DNA of 64,000 nt. It comes from Emiliania huxleyi CCMP1516. Lineage: Eukaryota > Haptophyta > Isochrysidales > Noelaerhabdaceae. The notes under the pieces are model-generated. The model made no database searches. It saw only the letters and a program-made list of their open reading frames with translations, and was not told the DNA's origin. Position numbers and translations under genes: made by a program. Below are positions 52,469 through 62,903 of this stretch, one piece after another (the stretch's first letter is position 1; every line of letters starts with the position of its first letter). The stretch lies in assembly GCF_000372725.1 (NCBI RefSeq), contig NW_005202428.1, forward strand, positions 1,126,169 through 1,190,168, read 5' to 3'.

Positions 52469-54403
52469 CTAATCGCGATGCCGCCGGGCAGCGAGCAGGC
52501 GGCGCGGCACCGCCGCCGCCAGTCTCACTGCGGCGCGAGGCAGTGCGAGGACCGCCTCCGCCGCGCAGAGAGCCGCGCTCATGCTACCGAAGACGAGCAT
52601 CACCGCGAGGAAGACCAGGTTGGTGGCGATGCCGCGTCGCAGCACGGGGGCGTACAGCTCGGTCGCGGCGACCTCCCACGCCTCCTGCGACGCGAACGGC
52701 CCCTGCAGCCGGAAGAATGAGACGTAGGCCTGGCCGAGGCAGTAGGCGACGAGCACGCGAGGGCGGCGGGCGAGGGACCAGAGCGAAGGCACCGCGCCGA
52801 ACTCCGCGGCCAGCTGGTGCATGTAGTTGCCGTAGTCGACCCCATACACCAGCTTCTTGCCGAGCAAGCCGTACGAGGGAGGGGCGTGCCCTGCGGCGAT
52901 GCGGCCGCGCAGCTTCTCGATCCACCACAGCACCTGCAGCTCCGACATTGGCGGGATCGCGCCCACGTTCGGCCTGACGAAGCCGAGGAAGGCGAGGGTG
53001 GGCTCCTGCGGGCGAGGAGAGAGGGTCGCGAAGAGAGGCGCTGTGCCGCACAGCCGCCTCCAGCCGGGACGCGGCTGTACGCGAATACGGGGGAGGAGGG
53101 AGGGGGGGGGGGGTAGTACTCGGCATCTACGTCGCACCTCCGCAGACACGATGAAGTGCTCGCTCGGCAGCGGGTCCTCCTCCCCCCTCGCGCCGCTGCC
53201 GCCTCGCCAGCCGCCCGCCTCGCCTGCGCCGCCGGCAGCGGGCGGCGGGCAGGAGACGGGCTCGAGGAAGGGGAAGCGCTGGCAGTAGCCGGTCGCGTAG
53301 ACGAGCACGTCCGCCTCGAAGGTGGTGCCGTCGACAAAGGTGACGCGGCGGCCGTCGATCTTTGCGGGGGCGGGGAAGGTGAGGATGTCCTTGTCGACCC
53401 GCTTGTGCGGCGGGTCGAGCCACGACCAGAGGCGGTGGCGCCACGTCTTCCTGCCTCGCGAGCGCGCCACAAGTCAGGTCGGCGGATGCGCGGAGCACCG
53501 CAGGAATACACGGGCGACGGGTACAGCGGACACAGTCAGTACAGCGGGGTACCGCAGGAATACGCGTCACTGTGCTGGTTTGAGAGCGGTGTGTCTTCCG
53601 CATCTGGGCCCGTCTTCCGCTTGGCGGGCCGGTTCATGAAGGGCAGGGCGGCGGTGGACTTGCAGAGGATGTGGTGGCCGCGCTTGACCTGCTCGAGCCG
53701 GCAAGGGGGGGAGTGGAGCAGCTTTTGGAGGGGCGACCGCGTGAAGAGAGGCAGCGGACGGGAGAGAGGCGGCGGTGAGAGAGGAGGCAGTGAGAGCTGA
53801 GGTGGGGAGAGGCGGCGAAATGAGGCGGCGGGCAGGGCCAGGGCAGAGAGTGGAGCGGGAGAGGCGCCTGCTCGACGTGCCCCACCCACTCCTCGTTGAT
53901 TAAGAGATTAATTAATAATCAATGAATGAAGAGGCGCCTGCTCGACGTGCCCCACCCACTCCTCGTTAATTAAGAGAGTACTTAATAATCAATGAATTAG
54001 AGGCGCCTGCTCGACGTGCCCCACCCACTGGTCCCACCCAGCGGAGCTGCCCGTCGTGAGCCAGAACCCGGCGCGGATGAAGACGGTTGTGACCGCCCAC
54101 TTGACGTGGAGAGCGTGCAGCAACCAGTGCTCGTGGCAGTGCTCGAAGAGGTTGGCGATGAGCGTGTCGAGCGGCACGCCGCCCCACCCCTCGTATGGGA
54201 CCGCCAGGAAGCCGCGCTTGACCGAGATGGCCTACACTCGCCAAAGAGAGTCGGTCCCACACGGCGCGACCGTCGCGTGCGGAGCCTCGCGGGACGCAAG
54301 CGGCCGTGGCGGCCGCCGTGTGCACCGCGCGGTAGGCCAGGTCCATGCCTGTGGCAAGTACGCTCAAGAGGTGCGACTGGCTGAGTGTCTTGTCTCCGCG
54401 TGC

Positions 54404-54466
<63 letters not shown>

Positions 54467-55368
54467 GCTCCAGTGTGGCCGCCATCCCCGGCCCTCGCGT
54501 CCACCCAGATTATGCCGGTGTGCCAGTCGCTGGTCTGACTGTGTCTCGCCTCCCCATCTATCTGCCCATGCCCGTCTCGCCGCAGCCGAGCACGAGCACG
54601 CGCCGCCCCTTGAAGAGGCTCCGCTCCTAAGGCAATTCACAACTCTCGTCAACAGTTCACAAGGCAGCCCTCGCATCTCCACGCCCCATTGGAGACATTG
54701 GAGACGGGCGGCACGGCATTGAGAGTGCAAGGCGCAGTGCTCGTGGAAGTGTTGTGTCTCCGCTCCTTGTATTCGCACGAGTGGAGCGACACGCCGTCGA
54801 AGCTGTCGGCGCCGGCAATCGCAGGCGTGTAGGGCACCTCATGCAGCCCCGAGCAGACGCACACCGCGTCAAACTGCGCTGTCCGCGTCCTGCCCTCGCC
54901 CGCCTGCGCCGCGCCGCCTGCATCGGCCGGGTACGCCTCCGACGCCCGCGTCTCGACATTGTACACGAGCGCGCCGTTCACCGTCTCGCGCGTCACGCGC
55001 AGCACCTCCGTCCCGAAGCGCATGAGGGACCAGAGCTCCTGCCGGTCGCAGTACTCTTCGAGGTAGGCGACGTACTCGGGCAAGCTCATGTGGTCGGCGG
55101 CAGTGGTCGGCGAGCGGAGGTCCGAGAAGGCTGTCAGGTACTTGGAGCTCACCAGCCGCGCGTCGTCGTACGCCTTGTGCACAAACGTGCCGCCGACCTT
55201 TGAGGACCTCTCGAGGACCGTCACGGTGTAGCCCACGTCCCTCAGATGCTTTGCCGCTACGAGGCCCGACGGCCCGGCGCCGATGACGCAAATGGTGCGC
55301 ACCTCAGCTCGAGCTGACGGCTCGGCGGGGCGCGTCGCGAGGCGGTGCCAGGGAGTCAACGACGCCAT
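52469..55368 (-). CDS. Flavin-containing monooxygenase, seven or more exons
   Basis: FAD/NADPH-dependent oxygenase. From ATG 55368: RTICVIGAGPSGLVAAKHLR (FAD Rossmann GxGxxG), then LERSSKVGGTF. Later FKGRRVLVLGCGETG (NADPH Rossmann), GFLAVPYEGWGGVPLDTLIA, WRHRLWSWLDPPHKRVDKDI and LVYATGYCQRFPFLEP (the ATGY motif of FMO/BVMO). The C-terminus has hydrophobic segments (NLVFLAVMLVFGSMSAALC) suggesting membrane attachment. Introns: 54765-54627 (GA), 54571-54349 (GC), 54301-54232 (GC), 54024-53689 (GT), 53617-53451 (GA), and one from about 53125 or 53265 to about 53007. Phases agree throughout, and several junctions carry direct repeats. Confidence 0.85.
53451..53617 (-). other. Candidate GA-AG intron with 8-bp direct repeat
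   Basis: GGAAGACG at 53618-53611 and 53451-53444. AAGCG|GAAGAC to GCAG|GAAGACGTGG joins PAKR|KTWRHRLW in phase. Confidence 0.65.
53870..54020. repeat. Tandem 66-bp repeat in FMO intron
   Basis: Three copies of a unit holding GGCGCCTGCTCGACGTGCCC plus, between copies, an AT-rich stretch with ATTAATTAAT-type inverted repeats. The intron's own 5' end lies in the last copy. Confidence 0.8.
54349..54571 (-). other. GC-AG intron with GT microsatellite
   Basis: GAGACGG|GCATGGGC to CCACAG|GCATGGAC; GGCATGG is repeated at both ends. A (GT)n run at 54409-54465 lies inside. Splicing gives CGETG|MDLAYRA. Confidence 0.65.
54627..54765 (-). other. Candidate GA-AG intron with 10-bp direct repeat
   Basis: AGGAGCGGAG occurs at both borders (54767-54758 and 54628-54619). 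Any in-frame junction giving CEYK|ERSLFKG needs a GA (or AC) donor; no GT or GC works. Confidence 0.65.
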
Positions 55369-55680
55369 CAGGAACTCGCTAGTCGAAAAAGAAAATACTC
55401 GTATGTGCGCCGTCGGCGGGCGACGCCGACAACATCAACAAGCAGGCGCGCAAGGAGCGTACCGACGGGATCAACAAGCAAAATGAACAAGCAAGTGGCG
55501 AACGGTTTCTTGTCCTCGGCCCCAGTGGGGGGTGCCCGCGCCGCCTAGCTCTGCAGACGGGCCCCTCCACCCTTCCTGTAATCATGTAGTCCCCACATTC
55601 GCAATCGTGGGATCGCTTGTCATGTGCGAGGGCTCGTGGTGTTCTGGTTTCTATCCGTTTACTCTCGTTGGTTCTGAGAT
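55369..55680. other. Divergent promoter region
   Basis: 312 bp between the FMO (-) and IF-1 (+) start codons. No gene; no recognisable core promoter element. Confidence 0.4.
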
Positions 55681-56130
55681 ATGGCAGTCTCCTCGAGCGC
55701 CAGCGCCACGCCGCTGCTGCTGCTGCTCGCGGCCCCGGGCTGTTTCGGCTTCGCCGCATCGCCCGCGCTCGCGCACCACCCCGCGTCGCGGCTCGCCGTC
55801 GGCCGACAGCCCTCCTCGCCGGTCGCCGCGCCCGTCGTCGCGGGCGCTGCCGTGCTCCACGCGGTGCCGCCGGGCCACTCGCGCTCCGCGGCGGCGGCGG
55901 TGCAGATGAAGGCGAACAAGGACATGCTCGAGCTGGAGGGCGTGGTGCTCGAGGCGCTGCCGAACGCGAACTTTAGGGTGCAGCTCGATGACACCGAGCA
56001 GGTCATTCTCGCCCACGTCTCTGGCAAGATCCGCAAGAACTACATCAAGATATTGGTCGGCGACCACGTCACGTGTGAAATCTCTCCGTACGACTTGACA
56101 AAGGGACGAATCACCTTCCGGAGGCGGTGA
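55681..56130 (+). CDS. infA: Translation initiation factor IF-1, plastid-targeted
   Basis: 149 codons. The C-terminal 75 residues are a complete IF-1 ([62 protein letters not shown]), an OB-fold protein that occupies the ribosomal A site at initiation. The first 75 residues form a bipartite leader: a hydrophobic signal peptide ([18 protein letters not shown]) followed by an Ala/Ser/Pro/Arg-rich transit peptide. A Phe-containing cleavage region (CFGFAASP) is as expected for complex red-lineage plastids. This shows the organism has a secondary plastid and that infA has moved to the nucleus. No intron. Confidence 0.92.
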   Translation: MAVSSSASATPLLLLLAAPGCFGFAASPALAHHPASRLAVGRQPSSPVAAPVVAGAAVLHAVPPGHSRSAAAAVQMKANKDMLELEGVVLEALPNANFRVQLDDTEQVILAHVSGKIRKNYIKILVGDHVTCEISPYDLTKGRITFRRR

Positions 56131-56503
56131 GGCGCTGCCACGTCCGGCCAGTCATGACCACCAAGCAGGCCCCTCGGCTCTCGCGAGTGTGGTGACTGGT
56201 GTGAGCTGTGAAACACTGCCTCCTTCTTTTTGATACACAGCATGCGAGATTATTCACCAAACACAGGTTACAACACTGGGGCGTCGCCAGGGCGCGATGC
56301 AGGGGGCCGGCGATTTGACCAATACTCGGGCCTGAATCGTCGAGCGACGGCCCAGACGGTCGGGGCCGCACGGGGGTGTGTCGTGTGACCGTGTGTGCGC
56401 GTGCGCACACGTGACACGCCCGCGCCGAAATGTGTGCACACCCCCGCGAGTCGCCCCGCTCGCGAGCTTCGCGTGCGCCACCGCACGCACGGGCGCACCC
56501 TGC

Positions 56504-58885
56504 CTATAAGCCCGCCATCGGGTCGTCTGCCCGCTGCTTGGAGCGGTAGTACGCCTCCATCGCCTCCGCGCTCGTCTCGTCGGCCTGCGCGAGAAGGGTC
56601 CGAGGAGGGTCCGAGAAGGGTGCGGGTGCATGTCGCCGGGCGGGGGGCGAGGGTGGGCTCGATAGGAGACGGGTCCGGTGGCCTCGCGGCCGCGGCTGGT
56701 GCGGCGAGGGAGGGCACGCGCCTGCATCGAGTTGAACTTTCTCTTGCGGTCGTCGACCTCTGCGCCCGAGCGGCGGATGGCCTCCGCCTCCATCGCGGCG
56801 CGCACCTGCCTCGAAGGAGGCCGTGTGTGAGGGGCCGCTCGCACGCGCCGCCTCGCCTCTCGCCCTCTCTCTCTCCCTCTCGGGGCGGCGGCGGCGAGGG
56901 TGCAAGCGAGGGCGGCGGCGAGGGCGGCGGCAAAGGCGGCGGTGAGGGGCGGCGGCGGAGACGGACGCGGCCGCGAGGGGCGGGGGCGAGGACAGCGGGT
57001 GTGCGAGCGCGCGCCTTTGCCTCGTCGAGGTGCGCCTCGCCCAGCCCCTCCCCCGCGCCGTAGAGCGATCGCTGGTCGAGCGAGCCGCTGCTCGCCGCAC
57101 TCAGCCCGCCAGCCGCCGCGCCGCCCGCCGCGTCGCCGCTGCCCGCCGCGGCGGCCGGCGCGGAGAGCGCCGCCGCCGCCATCTCCCTCGCGCGCCTGCC
57201 CGCCGCGCCCGTCGAGTACGAGTTGCGCAGCGTCGAGTGGTCGTCGGCGTAGCCCCAGCGAAAGGTCGTCGTGTCGAAGTGGGAGCCCCAGACGGCGAGG
57301 TGGTTTTGCTCGAGGACGTCCTCCTCGTAGCGCGACTTGGCGACCGCCTTCTCCTTGCCCGCGCGCAGCCCGCCCGAGCGGTCGTACTCGACGTAGTCCT
57401 CTGTCTGCGCGAAGAGCAGCTCCTTGGGCGGTGCGGCCAGGTGCTGCTGCCCTCCGTACTTTTCGAGGATCTTGTTTGAGCGCGTGTCCTTGAGCTTCTC
57501 CTTCTTCTCGCGGTAGATCTTGTTCATCATCTCGACCGTCGTCGGGTCGGCGTTCATCTGCATCGACTGGCCCTTCTCGTACGCCTCAAACTCGTACAGC
57601 TGCAGCTGCGCCATCTGAACCGCGTCGCCGGTCGCGCGCTGGAAGTTGTCGCCCGCAAAGGTCGACGCGTCCGCGAGGGCGGAGCCGCGCAGCGGGTTGT
57701 CGCGCATGGAGCGCGTCTTCGGGTCGTAGTAGGCCGAGTTGACGTCGAGGTTGAGCAGGTACTTGGCCGTGTCCTCGCGGATGCGCAGGTTGCGCACCGA
57801 CGCCTTCGCCTTGCCGGCCGGCGCCTTGACGTCCTGCCCGATGATGACCTGCTCCGCCTCGTCTACCTTCTCGTCGTCCGACGGACCCACGCTGCCGTCC
57901 GTGTCGGTGTCGGTCGCCGAGTCGCCCTCGCCCCCCTCCTTGCCCTTGCCCCTGCGCTCGCGCTTCCGCTCGCGCGCCGCCAGCTCTCCGAGCTTCTTTT
58001 GCTGGGCGGCCTTGCGCCGCACCTCGGCCTCCGCCTCGTGGGCTCGGATCTTGTCCATGTGCGCGGCCGGGTCGAACTGCGCCCAGTGGTCGCGCTTGCC
58101 CGCGTAGTCGTACGCCATGTCGACCGTCACCTCGTCCGGCTTGATGTCCTTGCCAGAGTACCTTGCGCCCTTCTTGCGGGGCCGCTCGACGCAGTCCTGC
58201 GGGCGGAGAGGGGCTGGAGGGCTGGAGGGGGGGGGGGCCGGGGGGGGGGGCGCCTGAGGGGCGTCTGAGAGGCGTCTAGGAAGCGTCTGCGGACTCGGAG
58301 GTGTCTCAGAGGTGTCTCGGAGGTGTCTCGGAGGTGTCCACCTTGGTGGAGTGCGTCATCGCGCCGCAGTTGGTGCAGGCGCCCTTGCGGAAGTAGGTTG
58401 CGGCGGGGCCGGCCTTCTGTCCGCGCGGCTTGAAGTCGGTGGCGCTCGCGACTTGCCCTTTCTGCTTGAGGTTCTTCTGGTGCTTCAGGCCGGGCCCCTC
58501 GGCGTTGAGGTACCACGGAGCCTGGCGAGGGCGGGAGGGGCGGCGCGAGTCGCGCGGGGAGGCGGCACGGGCGGCTTGGGCGGCGGCGAGGGGCGCGACG
58601 TGGTGGTGTACGGTGGCGGCGGCGGGTCGAGGGGATGCGCGCCTGCGCCATAAACTGCGGGATGTGCGGGTTGATCTCGTTGCCATCGGCATCGCGCTCG
58701 GCCGGGATGGTTCCCGCCTTGCGCGCTTCCTCGAGCTCCCTCTGTGCGCGCGGCGGCCGGACACGTGAGTGCAGGCGGCGCTCGCAGCGCTCGCGTGCGC
58801 GGCAGCGCGTGCGACGGCGTCCGAGGCTGGGCGCGCGACAGCGCACCTCGCGCCGGCGGTCCTCGCTCGATTTGAGGCCGCTCAT
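56504..58885 (-). CDS. SLU7: Pre-mRNA splicing factor SLU7
   Basis: Second-step spliceosome factor that helps choose the 3' splice site. From ATG 58885 (MSGLKSSEDRRRE). Exons carry RELEEARKAGTIPAERDADG, APWYLNAEGPGLKHQKNLKQ, then GACTNCGAMTHSTK|DCVERP, a CX2CX4HX4C zinc knuckle split by a GT-AG intron (58341-58197). The main body includes RDHWAQFDPAAHMDKIRAHE, REDTAKYLLNLDVNSAYYDP, KTRSMRDNPLRG, FQRATGDAVQMAQLQLYEFE and DYVEYDRSGGLRAGKEKAVA, all typical of SLU7. The end is EAMEAYYRSKQRADDPMAGL. GC-AG introns at 58642-58522, 57015-56806 and 56721-56585. Its presence has no direct bearing on the odd introns nearby, but it is itself spliced at GC donors. Confidence 0.93.
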
Positions 58886-59024
58886 GGGGCACACTGCAAA
58901 GAGAGCCGGTGTTTCACGTCTTGGGCCCGTCGAGCCTCTCGAGCGGCGTCCGCTACCTGAGAGAAGAAATCGTGGCCTGCCTAAGGTATGGGAGGAGAAA
59001 AGAATTCAAACAGCGCCTGAACGC

Positions 59025-59441
59025 ATGGCGTTCAGGCGGCACTTCTCTCGCGTCGGCTCCGCCGAGCGCTGCACAGAGACCATCTTCACTGACCACCAAC
59101 GACAGGTGTGCGACTACGCGCTCGTCTACGCGGAGAAGAAGAACGACGGCGAAGCGCCGTACTCGGTCTCCTTCACCGCGACGCAGAGCGGCGACGTCAT
59201 CGTACAGCTGCACCCGCACTCGCAGCTCGAGCGCGCGGTGCGCCACGAGCGGCAGGCGCAGGCCACGGAGGCGCCTGCGAGCGCGAGCCCTGCGGCGCCG
59301 CCCGCCCCTGAGAGAAAGAAATCGTTCTGTTACACGCGTAGGGTATGGGAGGCCAAAAGAAGCCGGCATCGCAAAAATAAGAAAGAAGAACGGAACAGAC
59401 AAGGCCGAGGGACCAACCAACCGACGCCGATGTGGCGATGA
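59025..59441 (+). CDS. Hypothetical protein
   Basis: 139 codons from ATG 59025: MAFRRHFSRVGSAERCTETI, then FTDHQRQVCDYALVYAEKKN, GEAPYSVSFTATQSGDVIVQ and a charged, Ala-rich C-terminus. The middle looks like a small beta-rich domain. The last 40 codons lie in a segment (59307-59360) that resembles 58956-59010, so the true end may be an intron or the frame may run into a repeat. The region upstream (58909-59024) could contain a 5' exon. No family recognised. Confidence 0.45.
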   Translation: MAFRRHFSRVGSAERCTETIFTDHQRQVCDYALVYAEKKNDGEAPYSVSFTATQSGDVIVQLHPHSQLERAVRHERQAQATEAPASASPAAPPAPERKKSFCYTRRVWEAKRSRHRKNKKEERNRQGRGTNQPTPMWR

Positions 59442-59606
59442 GGCTGCCGTCCGGCACTTCAAGCACGGCACTTCAAGCACGGTGCGGCCAAGCCGCCAGC
59501 GGCGGCGGCAGGGTCGACTGGCGCTGGGTCGACGGGTGGCGGCGGTGGTGCGGCTGCTGCAGCTCCGCGCTGGACGAGGCGGTGCCGCGTACCGACCGAC
59601 CTGATG

Positions 59607-61040
59607 AGTGATTCTGAGATCAGGTTAGTCGTTTCCCCTTTGGAGGCAGACATTTCAGAAAGCGAATCCCAGGCCGCATCTCCCCGCTCGAAGCGGGGAA
59701 CCCGTCCCGGGCGCCCGCTGGAAGCGGGGGGGCGCCCGCTCGAAGCGGGGGCGCCCGCTCGAAGCGGGGGCGGCGCAGGCTGCCACCGCTGCCCGGGCGC
59801 GCCGAGCGGCGGCGGAGGGCCGCCCAGGCCACCACCAGTGCCTCTCCCACCGGCGGCGCGGCGGCAGTGGCGCCGACCGCCCCTCCATCAGCGGCGGCGC
59901 GAGGCTGTCGTCGGGACGCCGGCAGGTGACGCGCGAATAGGGTGCCACCGGACCGGCCGACGAGCACCCAGCGGAGCCGTCATCGTGCATGGCGAGCCGA
60001 GCACCGCCGCGTCGCTTCTCGGCGCATTGGAGAGCAGAGGAAGCTGCTGGCGTCGCGGCTGGGATCGGCAGCGGCGCCAGCAGCTTTCTCGGATCTGAAG
60101 CGACTTTGAGCGCCGATCGATCGATCTGAGGGCTGACCGATGGGCGGCGCTGGGAGGAAGACCGCGCCACCCGTCGGCCAGCCCTCAGCTCCGCGACGGC
60201 GACTCGATAGTCGTGGCCGGCGCTCGGCTGCCACTCTAAGCTGTGCCGCGCCAGGCGCTCCTGGAACCGTGACGTCACTTCTTATGGATGCGGCACTAGG
60301 GACGCCCAATGTTTTCGTAAATATAGAAGCCACTCTCTCGCGTGTGGAAGCCACGACTGCGTAGTCGTGCTCCCCCGGAGCACGCCATAGAGCGCCGGTT
60401 TTGTGTACCGGGCGCACCCGCAGCCGTACACACCACTGCTGCCACTGCCAGGGGGTCGCCGCAGGCGCCCCAAGCGGCGCGGAGCGCCGCCGCAGGCGGC
60501 GGACAGCAGGTGCGCAAAATTAAACGCCATTTTCGGTTCCGCAGTTTTGCCACTAACGTCGAAATCCTGTACAAATCGAGACTTACGAGAGCCGAGCCTC
60601 CCACGAAAACCACAGAGGGGCGCGCGGACAGCGCGCCGCCAGGGGCGCCGCAGGCGCCTCAAGCGGTGCGGAGCGCCGCCACAGGCGGCGGACAGCAGGT
60701 GCGCGAAATTAAACGCCATTTTCGGTTCCGCGGTTTTGGCACTGTCTACCAACTTTGTGGTACAAATCGACTTGCACTTGGTCTGAGCCCTGCGCTGCGT
60801 TTGAGCCTCCATTCTGAAAGTGTACGTAGAAGGGAAGGCAGCAGGTCCGGCTTGCGAACTCCGCTGTGCGCCGACAAGCGGTATGGCGCCGAGTAGAGGC
60901 CATTTTCCTATTAGAAAAGGCTGTCGAGAGCGCAAAATTTTCTTCGCTGCGCGCCCAACCATGGTGGGCACGCAGCGGGCGCCTGCGGCGCCAAATTTTT
61001 GAAATGTCTGCCAGTCGCCCAACCTGATCTCAGAATCACT
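59607..61040. mobile_element. Non-autonomous TIR element, 1.43 kb
   Basis: Ends are inverted: AGTGATTCTGAGATCAGGTT at 59607-59626 and its complement at 61021-61040. Similarity continues to GGCAGACATTTCA on both sides (about 50 bp with a gap). CTGATG flanks both ends (59601-59606, 61041-61046), a 6-bp TSD. No transposase. Inside are tandem GCGCCCGCTCGAAGCGGGG units (59700-59775) and a duplicated block of about 110 bp (about 60465-60580 and 60650-60770). Confidence 0.75.
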
Positions 61041-61046
61041 CTGATG

Positions 61047-62601
61047 GAGGTGCACAGACAGACCCCGGCGACCCCGCGAGCGAGCGGCCGAGCCGCATTC
61101 CGTTAATGCCTTCAGGGCCACGCGCTTGCTCGGTCTGGCGGCGCCCTCGCCCCTGCGGAGAGGCCTCCATCTCTGTGCCTCGGGCCTCGCCGAGCGAACT
61201 GTCTGAGGTGGTCGACGCCTGCCTCGCTGCTGGAACGCGGGAGAAAAGCCGCTCCAAGCACGTGTGTGTGTGTGTTGTGTGTGTGTGTTGTGTGTGCGTG
61301 CGTGTGTGCGTGTGTAGGCAACAGAGCGCTAGGCAGCACTTGGAGCACTTGGAGTGCGGTCAGCAACCTCACGTCCAGGACCGGGGAGCTAAGAAGCGCA
61401 TCCAGTTGGCCGGACGCTCGGCATCGGGTTGCGGGCAAGAGAGCCCTAGCCCCGGGGGTGCGCGGTCGCAGGGCCATAACACGTCTCCGAGGGATGGCTC
61501 CGTGTACCGGGTTACCCCTTAACTGCAGAACGCACCCTCTTCCTCGACCGTGGGGGGGTGCGCGGTCGCAGGGCCATGGTTGGCCCCGCGTACCAGGTTT
61601 CCCCTTAACTGCAGGACGCTGCCCTCTACTCGGAGCTAGTAATACGTCTACTCGGAGCTAGTAATACGAGATACTCTCCGAGAGGGCCCCGTGTACCAGG
61701 TTTCCCCTTAACTGCAGAACGCCCCCTCTACTCGGAGCTAGTGATACGAAAATACTGTACGACCGCCTCCACGCAATACCATACTGCGCACGATAATACG
61801 ATAATACGAGAATACCGGCCTCGAGACACGCAAAGCAAAGGACGGGCGCTTTTTGCCGCAGCGATGCCCGCGGCGGGGAGGAGGGCGGCGAGGGAGAGGG
61901 GTGCGGCGGGGGAGAGGACGGCGGGGATGGGGGCGGCGGAGAGGGGGGAGGCGAAGGGGGGGGCGGCGGAGGAGAGGGTGGCGGAGGGGGAGACGAAGGC
62001 GGCGGAGACGATGGTCGCGAGAAGGGGGGCGGCGGGGACGAGGGCGGCGGGGAGGGCGGTGGGGGGGAGGGCGGCGGAGGGGGAGGCGTCGGCGGGGGGG
62101 GTGGCGAGGGGGAGGGCGACGGGAAGGAGGGCGGCGGGGAGGAGGGCGGCGAGGGAGAGGAGTGCCGCGGGGGGGGAGGACGGCGGGGATGGGGGCGGCG
62201 GAGAGGGGGGAGGGGGGGGGAGGACGGCGGGGAGGGGGCTGCGGGGAGGGGGGCGACGGAGGGGGGGGAGCGGCGGGCGGGGGGGGGGGGGGGGGGGCCC
62301 AAGGGGAAACCCAGGCCGCGGAAAAAAAGGCCCCCAAGAAAGGGGCGCCGGGAAGGCCCCCCCCGGGAAGGCCGGGGGAAAAAGGCGGCCCCCCACCGCG
62401 ATTTTTTATCGAAATTCCCCCCGGGCCTCTGGGGGCCAGGTCCCCCCTGCCGGTGCCAGCCCCGTGGCCGTCCACCAGGGACCGCCCCCCCCGGCCCGGG
62501 CCACCGGTGGGCACCCCCGAAGGGGGCCGCTTCGGTCCTTCCCCCCCCCCCCCCTTGGCGGGCTGGGGCCAAAGCGCTCCCCCGACCCGGGAAATTGGGG
62601 G
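61047..62601. other. Non-coding: tandem repeats and low-quality sequence
   Basis: GT-rich stretch at 61258-61318; then three copies of a unit containing CCCCTTAACTGCAGAACGC (about 61495-61735) with CTACTCGGAGCTAGTAATAC. From about 61860 to the gap the sequence is GGC/GGGGA repeats with runs of identical bases that look over-called. No gene should be inferred there. Confidence 0.7.
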
Positions 62602-62701
62602 NNNNNNNNNNNNNNNNNNNNNNNNNNNNNNNNNNNNNNNNNNNNNNNNNNNNNNNNNNNNNNNNNNNNNNNNNNNNNNNNNNNNNNNNNNNNNNNNNNN
62701 N
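62602..62701. other. Assembly gap (100 N)
   Basis: Exactly 100 N, the usual length for a gap of unknown size. Flanks on both sides are unreliable. The 5' part of the RPL12 gene falls in or before this gap. Confidence 0.98.
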
Positions 62702-62903
62702 AATCGGGCCCCCCCTCCCGCGTTTTTTTTTCCCCGGGGGGGCAAAAGCCCCACAATTTTGGCCGACGCAATAACGCAACCGCAGATTTCGGCGTGGGGG
62801 AGAAGCCCCCTCCCTGGGCCCTACCCACCGACGGCCGAGTGGCGCGCTCACCAAGCAAAGGTTCCCGATCCAACCAGGGAATGCCCGTGACCAGCCAAGC
62901 CTG

